DNA of 64,000 nucleotides, taken from positions 248,001 through 312,000 of the forward strand of contig NZ_JAKZKS010000001.1 of the NCBI RefSeq assembly GCF_022808615.1, read 5' to 3'. Below, in pieces: positions 1 through 8,296 of this stretch (positions within the stretch are counted from its first letter, which is position 1; each line of letters begins with the position of its first letter). Under the pieces are notes generated by a model. The model saw only the letters and a list, made by a program, of their open reading frames with translations. It had not been told where the DNA came from and searched no databases. The stretch is from Bacillus sp. FJAT-47783. GTDB lineage: Bacteria > Bacillota > Bacilli > Bacillales > Aeribacillaceae. The translations under genes and the position numbers were made by a program.

Positions 1-111
1 AAAAATCGAAATGCTCCATTACTATGTATGATCAATACTTTACTATTATACAATTGTCGTCTCATTGATTCAAATATTCATCCGATTATTGTCGAAATTG
101 CCAAAAGAAAA

Positions 112-130
112 AAGCCGGAGAACCCGGCTT
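112..130 (-). terminator. aspB operon terminator
   Basis: On the minus strand AAGCCGG, a 5-base loop and CCGGCTT form a 7-bp stem, followed by a T-rich tract (plus-strand A run just upstream). It lies directly after the aspB stop. Positions 1-110 hold no gene I can support. Confidence 0.85.
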
Positions 131-138
131 AAATTATG

Positions 139-1329
139 CTATTTTTCCATCATTTTCTTTTCAACAAATCGCTTGATTCGTTTTACAGCTTCTTCTAACA
201 AATCAAGAGAAGTTGCATAAGATAAGCGGACATTTTCCGGTGCACCGAACCCTGAGCCTGGTACAATCGCTACTTTTTCTTCTTCAAGAAGAGCTTTTAC
301 GAACTCATCGACGTTTTCATAACCTGTCATTGTTGCGGCTTCTTTCGCATTCGGGAATAAATAAAATGCTCCTTGTGGTTTGACACAGCTAAAGCCTGGA
401 ATTTGAATGAGTTGATCATAGATGATATTTAACCTCTCTTCAAATGCCTGACGCATTTCTTCCACTGGCTCCTGTGTACCGTTATAAGCAGCCATTGCAG
501 CAAATTGTGCAATGGAAGTTGGGTTCGAAGTACTATGACTAGCTAAGTTTGTCATCGCTTTTATAATTGTTTCATTACCCGCTGCATAGCCAATGCGCCA
601 ACCTGTCATTGAATGTGACTTGGAAACACCGTTAATAATAATCGTTTGTTCTTTTAACTGGGGAGATAACTGTGCAATGGAAATATGTTTATTTTCTCCA
701 TAAATCAGTTTTTCATAAATTTCATCTGATACGATTAATACATTCGCTTTAAGACAAACCTCTCCTAATGCTTTTAATTCTTCCTCCGTATAAAGCATAC
801 CTGTCGGATTACTTGGTGAGTTAATAATGACAGCCTTTGTTTTTTCCGTAATAACTTCTTCAAGTTGCTCAGGCGTTATTTTAAAATGGTTTCTTTCTAC
901 GCCTTCAATAAATACCGGTGTTCCACCCGCTAATTTTACTTGTTCTGGATAGCTTACCCAATAAGGTGTTGGGATAACAACTTCATCCCCTTCATCTAAT
1001 AGAACTTGAAATAATGTATAAAGAGCGTGTTTAGCTCCTGTACATACAATGATTTCAGAAGGCTTGTAGTCAAGCTTTTGGTCTTGCTTAAACTTTTCAA
1101 CAATTGCTTCTTTTAGTCCAATTAAACCGCCAGAAGGTGTATATTTTGTATGCCCTTCTTTCATCGCTTTAACCGCTTCATTCAAAATATGCTCTGGTGT
1201 ATTAAAATCTGGTTCACCAGCCCCTAAGCCAATTACATCATGTCCTTGTGCTTTTAATTCCTTCGCTTTTGCAGTAATTGCTAATGTCGTCGATGGTGTC
1301 AGTGTAGAAACGCGTTTTGATAATTTCAT
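139..1329 (-). CDS. aspB: Aspartate aminotransferase
   Basis: PLP-dependent class I aminotransferase, 396 residues, interconverting aspartate/2-oxoglutarate and oxaloacetate/glutamate in the cytoplasm. Visible family signatures are GLGAGEPDFNTP near the N terminus, SPSNPTG (cofactor and substrate asparagine), SDEIYEKL, the Schiff-base lysine in VSKSHSMTGWRIGYAAG and the C-terminal arginine in NVRLSYA. The ATG is preceded by GGGAG nine bases upstream. It is the last gene of the ypmA-ypmB-aspB group and ends in a strong terminator. Length and order match B. subtilis aspB. Confidence 0.96.
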   Translation of the reverse strand: MKLSKRVSTLTPSTTLAITAKAKELKAQGHDVIGLGAGEPDFNTPEHILNEAVKAMKEGHTKYTPSGGLIGLKEAIVEKFKQDQKLDYKPSEIIVCTGAKHALYTLFQVLLDEGDEVVIPTPYWVSYPEQVKLAGGTPVFIEGVERNHFKITPEQLEEVITEKTKAVIINSPSNPTGMLYTEEELKALGEVCLKANVLIVSDEIYEKLIYGENKHISIAQLSPQLKEQTIIINGVSKSHSMTGWRIGYAAGNETIIKAMTNLASHSTSNPTSIAQFAAMAAYNGTQEPVEEMRQAFEERLNIIYDQLIQIPGFSCVKPQGAFYLFPNAKEAATMTGYENVDEFVKALLEEEKVAIVPGSGFGAPENVRLSYATSLDLLEEAVKRIKRFVEKKMMEK

Positions 1330-1343
1330 TCAAAACATCTCCC

Positions 1344-1868
1344 TTATCGTTGAATACTATATGCTTTGTAAACTTTAGAGTCAGTAAAGCTTACGATAAA
1401 ATATGTATATCGGTTTTTTTGATCCACATAACGAACCTCCCAAACCGGTATATCCCACTTCGGCTTTTCAGAATCGTCATACCCTATTTCCATGGATATA
1501 ATCTTTTTTGGTTTCTTATTATCATCATAGGTTGATACTAATTGTAATACTTCTTTCTTAGAAAGACCATTCTTTTCTAAAACGATTTTAACTTTTTTTG
1601 ATTCGTCTTTTGGAACGAACGCAATGACTTTTTGTTTTTTTTGATTTTGACCTTTTACAACATAATAAACGTGATCACTATTGTAAGTCGATACTTCTTC
1701 GATATTTTTTACACCATTTTTTTTTGCCACTTGTTCAGCAAAAGCATGGCCATCTGTTTTGTCTGCCAATGCACTACGAAGAATAAATATAGTTGAAGCG
1801 AGAAAAACAACCATTACAATGCTGATAATAAGTGTGATCATTCCTTTTCTATTCATATCCATCACCAC
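1344..1868 (-). CDS. ypmB: YpmB, membrane-anchored PepSY-like protein
   Basis: About 174 residues: one N-terminal transmembrane segment (roughly residues 11-30, ITLIISIVMVVFL) and then an extracytoplasmic domain of the DUF5590/PepSY type, with WDIPVWEVRYVDQ and YFIVSFTDSKVYKAY. Function is unknown; secreted PepSY-like domains are often thought to modulate peptidases. The start is uncertain: GTG at 1868, ATG at 1862 and ATG at 1856 are all in frame and all precede the membrane segment. It lies between ypmA, only 4 bases upstream, and aspB, as in B. subtilis. Confidence 0.85.
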   Translation of the reverse strand: MVMDMNRKGMITLIISIVMVVFLASTIFILRSALADKTDGHAFAEQVAKKNGVKNIEEVSTYNSDHVYYVVKGQNQKKQKVIAFVPKDESKKVKIVLEKNGLSKKEVLQLVSTYDDNKKPKKIISMEIGYDDSEKPKWDIPVWEVRYVDQKNRYTYFIVSFTDSKVYKAYSIQR

Positions 1869-1872
1869 ACCA

Positions 1873-2043
1873 CTACGTACGATAAATTGTAAAGACTGCT
1901 TTATTTGGATTATCTTTATCCAATGCTAAACCGAACATAAGATTTTCTCGTTTAAGCGTCCTGTTTAATACGTCAACAATTTTATACAAGTCATCAGAAT
2001 GTTCAATAGTTACGGAAGATAAGAATTCAATTTTACTTTCCAT
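1873..2043 (-). CDS. ypmA: YpmA, conserved small protein
   Basis: A 56-residue ORF starting MESKIEFLSSVTIEHSDDL and ending KAVFTIYRT. A good ribosome binding site (AGGAGG) sits about 9 bases before the ATG. The stop TAG is 4 bases before the ypmB start, so the two are probably translated together. Length, sequence style and position before ypmB match B. subtilis YpmA, a DUF4264-type protein of unknown function. No membrane segment or catalytic motif is visible. Confidence 0.85.
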   Translation of the reverse strand: MESKIEFLSSVTIEHSDDLYKIVDVLNRTLKRENLMFGLALDKDNPNKAVFTIYRT

Positions 2044-2114
2044 CTGCTTTGATTCCTCCTATTTGTAAACAATTTTTGTAACTAATAGTTCCGACACGTT
2101 CCGGAAAAAATAAC

Positions 2115-2140
2115 GATACAACAAATTAACTTGTTGTATC
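2115..2140. terminator. Perfect 10-bp hairpin between ypmA and the MBL-fold gene
   Basis: GATACAACAA and TTGTTGTATC form a perfect 10-bp stem with a 6-base loop. On the minus strand a run of six T follows four bases later, so it may terminate transcription leaving the MBL-fold gene. The T run is not directly adjacent, so efficiency is uncertain. Confidence 0.45.
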
Positions 2141-2212
2141 AGTCAGTACCCATTATATCAGCTTTAACATCTTTAACTAAATAAATTTTCTCCTAATCCA
2201 CACCATATGTTA

Positions 2213-2245
2213 ACCTGTGCATGATTAAGCACAGGTCTTTTTTAT
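2213..2245 (+). terminator. Plus-strand intrinsic terminator with no annotated gene upstream
   Basis: ACCTGTGC and GCACAGGT form an 8-bp stem around an 8-base loop, followed on the plus strand by CTTTTTT. No plus-strand gene precedes it. A possible promoter (TTGTTG at 2131, 17-base spacer, TATATC at 2154) would yield a short RNA ending here. Confidence 0.55.
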
Positions 2246-2248
2246 CAT

Positions 2249-3094
2249 TTACCGATACTCAAAAGATAGTGGAATCACTTCATATAAACTTTCATCCAAT
2301 TTTATTGAAATATTCCCAAATTGTTTCAAGGGATAAATATCGATCCATGTTTGATATAAGCGCTCAATCACATCTTGACTTGGCCACTCATCTTTTTGTC
2401 TAAAAATGATGGCAACTTGTGGGTCTACATAATCAACAAACGATTTTGATGTTCCAGATTTATCGCCAAAATGTGGAACCTTTAATATGTTGACATCAGA
2501 CAGTGGTTTGTCCAAAAAATACTGTTCTAACTTACGATCTGATGATGACATATATAAAAGGTTATGTTTATAAAACGTTATTTTCAAATCTAACCCTAAG
2601 TGCCGATGCTCTACATGATTATCATGCAAGATGTGAACGAACAAATGCGGGAGTAGTTCAACTTTTTCATTCAATCCCCATGTTTCCCATTTTTCGACAT
2701 CCACTTCATTACGCAAGTTACTTTTCATTAAGATGTTTTTTCCCGTAACGAATTTTTTCACTTGAAACTTGTTTTTCAAAAAATTTGTATTAGACATATA
2801 CTGTTCATCTGCTTTTGTAATAATTAACATGTCAATCGTCGTAACATTAAACATCTTCAAAACATTCTCTAATTGTTCATTCGTATTCGGCCCACCGCTG
2901 TTAATTAACACATTCTCCCCGTTTCCATGTTGGAAAAGTGTTGCTTCTCCTGACGTTAAATCGATAAAGGTAATCCCGATTTCATTTTCTTCTAGCTTCA
3001 AATTTACTTTTTCTATTTTCGTATCGGCTAGTTGTACTCGATCGAACCCGAATTGACTTGTCAAGATAAACAAGATCATCAATAGTCTATACAA
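2249..3094 (-). CDS. Degenerate metallo-beta-lactamase-fold protein (ComEC C-terminal type)
   Basis: The likely start is TTG at 3094: GGAGGG lies 6 bases upstream and the dinG stop is just before it, giving 281 residues with one N-terminal hydrophobic anchor (YRLLMILFILTS). The rest aligns by eye with the extracytoplasmic MBL domain of ComEC-like proteins: GITFIDLTSGEATLFQ, INSGGP, IDMLIITKADEQYM, NILKVPHFGDKSG, PQVAIIF. The metal-binding HxHxDH motif is replaced by TKADEQYM and the later Gly-Asp by SSSDRK, so the active site appears lost. B. subtilis has no gene at this place. Family assignment is by motif spacing; function is unknown. Confidence 0.6.
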   Translation of the reverse strand: MYRLLMILFILTSQFGFDRVQLADTKIEKVNLKLEENEIGITFIDLTSGEATLFQHGNGENVLINSGGPNTNEQLENVLKMFNVTTIDMLIITKADEQYMSNTNFLKNKFQVKKFVTGKNILMKSNLRNEVDVEKWETWGLNEKVELLPHLFVHILHDNHVEHRHLGLDLKITFYKHNLLYMSSSDRKLEQYFLDKPLSDVNILKVPHFGDKSGTSKSFVDYVDPQVAIIFRQKDEWPSQDVIERLYQTWIDIYPLKQFGNISIKLDESLYEVIPLSFEYR

Positions 3095-3110
3095 ATATTT
3101 CCCTCCAAGC

Positions 3111-5864
3111 CTAACCGTCTTCACGTAACCAATGAGATGCCTGTGGTATGAGTTTGTGTAACGCTTCTTCCTCCAAGGAATCAAATGCAATGGAACGAAG
3201 AAATGACTTTCCATATTTCGATGTCTTAATTCTTCTATCGAACAAAAATAAAGCTTGTTTCGTATGTTGAACAGTAAATTTTGCAATTCCATCTTTAAAC
3301 TTTAATATTGCTTCTGGTAATGAGTATTGATAAAAACAGTTTTCTCCATTAGCCGTTAATCGTTCACAATTAGCTGCAACAATCGGATCATGTGGAGATG
3401 AAAATGGTAATCGAACGATAATCATCGTTGTTATGTGCTGTGGTTGTATTTCAATGGCATTCCAAAAGCTCATCGTACAAAACAGCATCCCTTTTTCAAA
3501 ATGTTGTAAAGACTTCATCATTTTCGTTGGATTTCCACCGTTAATTCCTTGTGCAAATAAGAGAAACTCTTCTCGATCGATCATCGTTTTTATCTTCTCA
3601 TACGTTTTTTTTAACATTTCTAATGAAGAAAATAAAACAACCGTTTTCCCTTTCAGCCGTTTCGCAAGATGCGAAATATTAGTTGCCATCTGAAAAATAT
3701 ATGCCTCATCCTTCACGTCATGAACGAATGGAACATCTTCAGGAAGAAAAACCTTCATGCCTACATCACGATCTAATACGGAAGTAAGCTGGATGGTTAT
3801 TGGATAAAAATCTTTTAATCCTAAACGGTGGATACAAAAGTGAAAATCACCCTGAACCGTTAAAGCGTTTGAAATAAGGACGACACTCTTCTTTTTTGAA
3901 AAAAATTGGTCGGCCAATTGATTCGATACGATAATAGGTTCTGAAAAAACGACAACTGCATTTTTTGCTCCTTTTGTTTCGATTTCAATCCACTTCACTT
4001 CATCCATTGAAGAGTGAAAAAAGAATTTCGTAAACCGTTCACGTAATTGATGAAGATATTCTAAAAAATATACGTACTCGTATTCGGAATTGACCGATGA
4101 ATGATCCCATCTTTCATTTCTTATTGTTACTTGCTTTTCGTATTGTTTATTCATCCGTTTCAGCAAGTCATAAATATAAAACTGGTTTTTCCGAACAAGC
4201 TCTAAAATAGCTGTCCAAACGTTCCCTTTCTCTTTTTCTGGCTGTAATCGATAACGAAAAACATTTACCTCATCATTTGTATTTTTATCGTTGACATAGT
4301 GATGGATGAAAGAAAATAATTCATTCATATGTTCTTGTAAATCTTGAACAATCTCATTTAGTTCATGATCTATTTTTGAAACAAAATGATGCACTCGTTG
4401 TAATTGATTGGAAAGTGTCGAATATTCCAAAGAAGATCCGAAATATTTCCGACAAGATCGTTCAAATTGATGAGCTTCGTCAACAATTAAATAATCACTT
4501 TGACTCAATAAATTCCGGCCTTTTAATGCATCAGCCATTAGCATCGCGTGATTCGTTATAATAATTTGAGCCTGCTTTGCATTTTTTAAAGCATTTTCAT
4601 AATAGGAATACGACTGCCAAGTTCCTTCATCTATCTTTTTCGATTGAAAGAAATTCGTATGAAGTCGATGCCAAAAAAGTTTTCCTCCAGATGATAAATG
4701 AATTTCGTCCACATCACCCGTTTCTGTTTCAAGCAGCCACACTAAAATTTGTGCTTTTGTTAAAATATTGTCATAATTTGTATCATCTTCCTTTAATATT
4801 CGTTCAAAGTTATGTAATGATAAATAATGTTTACTTCCCTTTAGCGTTGCCACGGAAATGGATGTATCAATCTCTTGACATAAAGGGATCATTTTTTTAT
4901 AAATCGTTTCTAATAAGACATTTGAAGCACAGGCGATAGTGACTTGCTTTTGAAAACGCACAGCAAAGTAAATTGCAGGCAGAAGATATGAAATGATTTT
5001 TTCTTCATCCCCCTTTATTTCTATTAATCCATGCTGACGAGTGTCAAAAGCTTCCAATATTTTATTTGCAAGCATATCGTGTTGAAACGCCCAATTTGCT
5101 CTCAAATTACCGTACTTTTGCATAAACCTCTCTAAAAACGCGGAAAAACGCGGAATATCTTGAAAGGGTTCCGCCTTCTTTTCAATCGTCTTCATTTTTT
5201 TAAAGGCTATGTTTCGATGAATAATAATATTTGCATCCTGTTTATTTACTGCTTTTTCACTTTCAGAAATCAACTCGTATAAAATAGGTTGTAAGTCACT
5301 AATGAAATCTTGGGATAATGTATAGAGATGCCTTAATGTTTCAATAGGCATACCCTTTATTTTTTGATATAGCTTTATAAATAATAAAGCGGTCACATAT
5401 GCGTCACTATCAGCACGATGTGGGTTTTCATGTTCAATCTGAAGAAATTCTGAAAGGTTCGAGAGCTTATAGCTTCCTAGTGTTGGATACATTATTCGAG
5501 ATAACTCGACTGTATCAATGACCGGTGTATGTAAAGGTGGAAAATGAGTACGCTCCAATTCTGCTCTTAAAAAAGAAAGATCAAAATGAATATTATGGGC
5601 AACAAAATAACACCCTTGCAATAAGCTATAAATATTAGGTGCAACTTCTTCGAACGTTGGTGCATGTTTAACGATTTGATCATCAATTCCGGTAAGCTGT
5701 TCGATAAAAGGAGGAATCGGCTTTTTCGGATTTATATATGTATTATATTGTTGGACAATCTTTTCGCCTTCTACAATGACGATTGCAATTTGAACGATTC
5801 GATCTCCGCTCTTGGCAGAATTACCGGTTGTTTCGATATCTACTACAGCAAATTTTTCTTTCAT
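3111..5864 (-). CDS. dinG: DinG-family protein: DEDDh 3'-5' exonuclease fused to a degenerate helicase domain
   Basis: 917 residues (the second ATG is better spaced from GAGGTG than the first). Residues 1-170 are a DnaQ-type exonuclease with all motifs: VDIETTGN (DxE), VAHNIHFDLSFL and HRADSDAY. The remainder resembles the XPD/DinG SF2 helicase. The Walker A site, usually GxGKS/T, reads IEIKGDEEKII near residue 287. Motif VI, usually QGFGRLIR, reads KDGIAKFT near residue 859. The DEAH box (VDEAHQFE) remains. There is no four-cysteine FeS cluster, as in S. aureus DinG, which is an exonuclease and not a helicase. Here ATP binding itself may be gone. Probable role: single-strand DNA or RNA trimming in repair. 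Confidence 0.9.
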   Translation of the reverse strand: MKEKFAVVDIETTGNSAKSGDRIVQIAIVIVEGEKIVQQYNTYINPKKPIPPFIEQLTGIDDQIVKHAPTFEEVAPNIYSLLQGCYFVAHNIHFDLSFLRAELERTHFPPLHTPVIDTVELSRIMYPTLGSYKLSNLSEFLQIEHENPHRADSDAYVTALLFIKLYQKIKGMPIETLRHLYTLSQDFISDLQPILYELISESEKAVNKQDANIIIHRNIAFKKMKTIEKKAEPFQDIPRFSAFLERFMQKYGNLRANWAFQHDMLANKILEAFDTRQHGLIEIKGDEEKIISYLLPAIYFAVRFQKQVTIACASNVLLETIYKKMIPLCQEIDTSISVATLKGSKHYLSLHNFERILKEDDTNYDNILTKAQILVWLLETETGDVDEIHLSSGGKLFWHRLHTNFFQSKKIDEGTWQSYSYYENALKNAKQAQIIITNHAMLMADALKGRNLLSQSDYLIVDEAHQFERSCRKYFGSSLEYSTLSNQLQRVHHFVSKIDHELNEIVQDLQEHMNELFSFIHHYVNDKNTNDEVNVFRYRLQPEKEKGNVWTAILELVRKNQFYIYDLLKRMNKQYEKQVTIRNERWDHSSVNSEYEYVYFLEYLHQLRERFTKFFFHSSMDEVKWIEIETKGAKNAVVVFSEPIIVSNQLADQFFSKKKSVVLISNALTVQGDFHFCIHRLGLKDFYPITIQLTSVLDRDVGMKVFLPEDVPFVHDVKDEAYIFQMATNISHLAKRLKGKTVVLFSSLEMLKKTYEKIKTMIDREEFLLFAQGINGGNPTKMMKSLQHFEKGMLFCTMSFWNAIEIQPQHITTMIIVRLPFSSPHDPIVAANCERLTANGENCFYQYSLPEAILKFKDGIAKFTVQHTKQALFLFDRRIKTSKYGKSFLRSIAFDSLEEEALHKLIPQASHWLREDG

Positions 5865-5921
5865 CATTTACACCTCAAAATGAAAATAACAAGTCCATTG
5901 TATCATTTTTAAAACAGAAAC

Positions 5922-5946
5922 CCCCTTCTTAATCGTAAGAAAGGGG
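5922..5946 (-). terminator. panBCD operon terminator
   Basis: On the minus strand CCCCTTTCTTA, a 4-base loop and TAAGAAGGGG form a G/C-rich stem with one bulged T, followed by GTTTCTGTTTT. It lies just after the panD stop. Confidence 0.75.
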
Positions 5947-5954
5947 ATGTTTAC

Positions 5955-6338
5955 TTACACAATCGTCATCGGCTGTTCTTGATCTAATAGCTCAACAATT
6001 TCATTTTCGTCATTCATGATCGCTACTTTTGGTTTATGTTCATGAAGACGATCCTCACTTACTAATTTATAAGAAATAATAATAACGACATCTCCCTCTT
6101 GAACGAGACGCGCTGCAGCACCATTTAAACAAACGACTCCGCTCCCGCGTTCCCCAGAAATAACGTAAGTCTCAAAGCGAGCACCATTATTATTATTAAC
6201 AATTTGCACTTTTTCATTCGGTAATATCCCAACTGCGTCCAAAATATTTTGATCAATCGTAATACTACCAACATAATTTAAGTTCGCTTCCGTCACACGT
6301 GCTCGATGAATTTTAGCACTCATCATCGTACGATACAT
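5955..6338 (-). CDS. panD: Aspartate 1-decarboxylase proenzyme
   Basis: 127 residues. It makes beta-alanine for pantothenate. The self-processing Gly24-Ser25 pair that creates the pyruvoyl cofactor is present in NYVGSITID, and conserved [18 protein letters not shown] and LNGAAARLV follow. GGAGGAATCACC precedes the ATG. It starts 11 bases after panC and is the last gene of panB-panC-panD. Confidence 0.96.
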   Translation of the reverse strand: MYRTMMSAKIHRARVTEANLNYVGSITIDQNILDAVGILPNEKVQIVNNNNGARFETYVISGERGSGVVCLNGAAARLVQEGDVVIIISYKLVSEDRLHEHKPKVAIMNDENEIVELLDQEQPMTIV

Positions 6339-6349
6339 GGTGATTCCTC

Positions 6350-7198
6350 CTATTTGATTTCAAATGTGATGTTATCAATTAAACGTGCTTTCTTATACCT
6401 AACTGCTAATGCGATAATAATCGTTCCACAAATTTCATCCATCTCTTTAAGCTCTGGATACGAATACATTTCTATATAATCGATTTTTCCTGTAATCTTT
6501 TTTTCCAAATAGGTACGTATACGCTTGATTACTTCTTTTGGATTTCGCTCTCCAGATAAAACGATTTCCTTCCCATAAAGCAAAGAGTGATATAAGCTCG
6601 GCGCCTCCTCTCGTTCATGTGGAAGAAGTCTCACATTTCGTGAGCTTTTCGCTAAACCATCTTCTTCTCGTACAGTTTCGACTGGTACTAACTCAATTGG
6701 AAAGTTGAAATCCTCAATTAACCCATGAACAACGGCAACTTGCTGTGCATCCTTCATCCCAAAATAGGCTTTATTCGGTTGCACTAAATGAAATAACTTC
6801 GTTAATACGGTCGCAACACCATCAAAATGGCCTTCACGATGTTTTCCACATAAAACATTTACCCGTTTTGTTACATGAACCGTAACAGAGGGTTCACAAG
6901 GATACATCTCTTCTGTTGTAGGGGCAAACAAGACATGTACACCTTTCTCTTCTGCTAGTTTCATGTCTCGTTCTAAATCTCTTGGGTATGTTCCATAATC
7001 TTCATTTTGACCAAATTGTAGCGGGTTAACGAAAATACTTAATACAACGATTTTATTTTCCGCTTTTGCTTTTTCAATTAACGTTAAATGTCCTTCATGC
7101 AAAAAACCCATCGTTGGGACGAAACCGATCGTTTTTCCATTTTGTTTATATGTTTGAATGAGTTCCTTTAAGTGTTCACATTTCGAAACAACGTTCAT
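6350..7198 (-). CDS. panC: Pantothenate synthetase
   Basis: 282 residues. ATP-dependent condensation of pantoate with beta-alanine. It belongs to the HxGH nucleotidyl-transferase superfamily: [16 protein letters not shown] carries the HIGH-like motif, [13 protein letters not shown] binds pantoate and LAKSSRN is the KMSKS-like loop. The ATG overlaps the panB stop by 4 bases, so translation is probably coupled. Confidence 0.96.
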   Translation of the reverse strand: MNVVSKCEHLKELIQTYKQNGKTIGFVPTMGFLHEGHLTLIEKAKAENKIVVLSIFVNPLQFGQNEDYGTYPRDLERDMKLAEEKGVHVLFAPTTEEMYPCEPSVTVHVTKRVNVLCGKHREGHFDGVATVLTKLFHLVQPNKAYFGMKDAQQVAVVHGLIEDFNFPIELVPVETVREEDGLAKSSRNVRLLPHEREEAPSLYHSLLYGKEIVLSGERNPKEVIKRIRTYLEKKITGKIDYIEMYSYPELKEMDEICGTIIIALAVRYKKARLIDNITFEIK

Positions 7199-8034
7199 TT
7201 TGACCTTCCTCCATATAAGCCCGAAAGTGCATCTTCTGTCATTGTAAACGTATGTTCCCGAGCAGGAAAATCACGTTTTTTAACATCTTTCACATAATGA
7301 CTAAGAGCATGTGTGATCGTTTCATTCACTTGTGAATACTGCTTAACAAATTTCGGTATGCGTTCAACTCCATACCCAATGACATCATGATAAACGAGAA
7401 CTTGTCCGTCCGTATCATTCCCTGCCCCGATCCCAATTGTCGGGATTTTCAGACGAGTCGTTATTTCTTTCGCTAATTGATGTGGAACACATTCTAAAAC
7501 AAGGGCAATCGCTCCAGCTTCCTCCACCCGTTTGGCGTCTTCTAAAAGACGAGCGGCACTTTCTCTATCTTTCCCTTGTACTTTATACCCTCCAAGCACA
7601 CCGACAGCTTGAGGTGTTAAACCGAGATGAGCGACAACTGGAACCCCAGCTTGTGTTAATGCACGTATGACATGAAGAACATCTCCTGCCCCTTCAACTT
7701 TTACAGCATTGGCTCCACTTTGTTGCATAATGTTCATCGCATGTGTTAATGCTTGTTCAACTGATATGTGATAGGACATAAATGGCATATCGGTTACGAC
7801 AAACGTATTTTTCGCTCCACGTTTAACCGCTTTTGTATGATGAATCATATCTTCGACCGTTACCGGTATTGTTGAATCATAGCCGAGCACGACCATCCCT
7901 AATGAGTCTCCGACTAAAATCATATCCACATTAGCTTGTTCTACTAATTTACCAGAAGGATAGTCATAGGCTGTCATCATGACAATCGGCTCTTTCTCAC
8001 GCTTCATTTTCATTAATTCAGTTCTTGTTAACAT
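7195..8034 (-). CDS. panB: 3-methyl-2-oxobutanoate hydroxymethyltransferase
   Basis: 279 residues, first committed enzyme of pantothenate synthesis: ketoisovalerate plus methylene-tetrahydrofolate gives ketopantoate. The TIM-barrel family motifs [15 protein letters not shown] (metal site), VKVEGA and [15 protein letters not shown] are clear. The leader contains two bulged hairpins, a terminator and a Shine-Dalgarno hairpin, which suggests regulation before and at translation. Confidence 0.96.
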   Translation of the reverse strand: MLTRTELMKMKREKEPIVMMTAYDYPSGKLVEQANVDMILVGDSLGMVVLGYDSTIPVTVEDMIHHTKAVKRGAKNTFVVTDMPFMSYHISVEQALTHAMNIMQQSGANAVKVEGAGDVLHVIRALTQAGVPVVAHLGLTPQAVGVLGGYKVQGKDRESAARLLEDAKRVEEAGAIALVLECVPHQLAKEITTRLKIPTIGIGAGNDTDGQVLVYHDVIGYGVERIPKFVKQYSQVNETITHALSHYVKDVKKRDFPAREHTFTMTEDALSGLYGGRSK

Positions 8035-8038
8035 GATA

Positions 8039-8070
8039 ATTCCCCTCTCTCTTCTTTACTTAGAGGGAAT
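8039..8070 (-). promoter_or_regulatory. Shine-Dalgarno-sequestering hairpin of panB
   Basis: In the minus-strand RNA ATTCCCTCT can pair with AGAGGGGAAT (one bulge). The second arm contains the panB ribosome binding site AGAGGGG, 5-6 bases before the ATG. This would reduce panB initiation when folded. No experimental support is known to me. Confidence 0.45.
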
Positions 8071-8104
8071 GATTGACACCGAGCACTATGGCGATTCGTA
8101 TAAA

Positions 8105-8136
8105 AAAATCCTTCTTCATTTGAGAAGAAGGATTTT
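8105..8136 (-). terminator. Strong terminator inside the panB leader (attenuator or birA terminator)
   Basis: AAAATCCTTCTTC and GAAGAAGGATTTT form a perfect 13-bp stem with a 6-base loop, followed on the minus strand by a run of T. It stands after the bulged leader hairpins and before panB, so it must be read through for panB expression. Confidence 0.8.
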
Positions 8137-8137
8137 G

Positions 8138-8266
8138 ACATACGTATCCTATCGGCTTTTCATCCCTCTGTCCCAGTCCGTTTGGATCAAGGCAGAATCC
8201 ATTTTTCATTTTTTCTTGAATTTCAGATGGTGTAGTTCCAACTGGATACTACCCAATGTTAGTATA
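8138..8266 (-). ncRNA. panB leader RNA with two bulged-A hairpins (pan-motif-like)
   Basis: Just after birA a minus-strand extended -10 (TGCTATACT, hexamer at 8261-8266) precedes two hairpins. The first spans 8229-8253: GGTAGT pairs with ACTACACC leaving one A bulged. The second spans 8167-8196: TCTGCCT pairs with GGGACAGA, again leaving one A bulged. A long-range pairing GTATCC/GGATAC can enclose both. Tandem hairpins with bulged adenosines upstream of pan genes are the described pan RNA motif. The motif name is recalled, not searched. A terminator and an SD hairpin follow. Confidence 0.55.
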
Positions 8267-8296
8267 GCAGAAAAAGAAGAAAAAAACATGTTTTCT

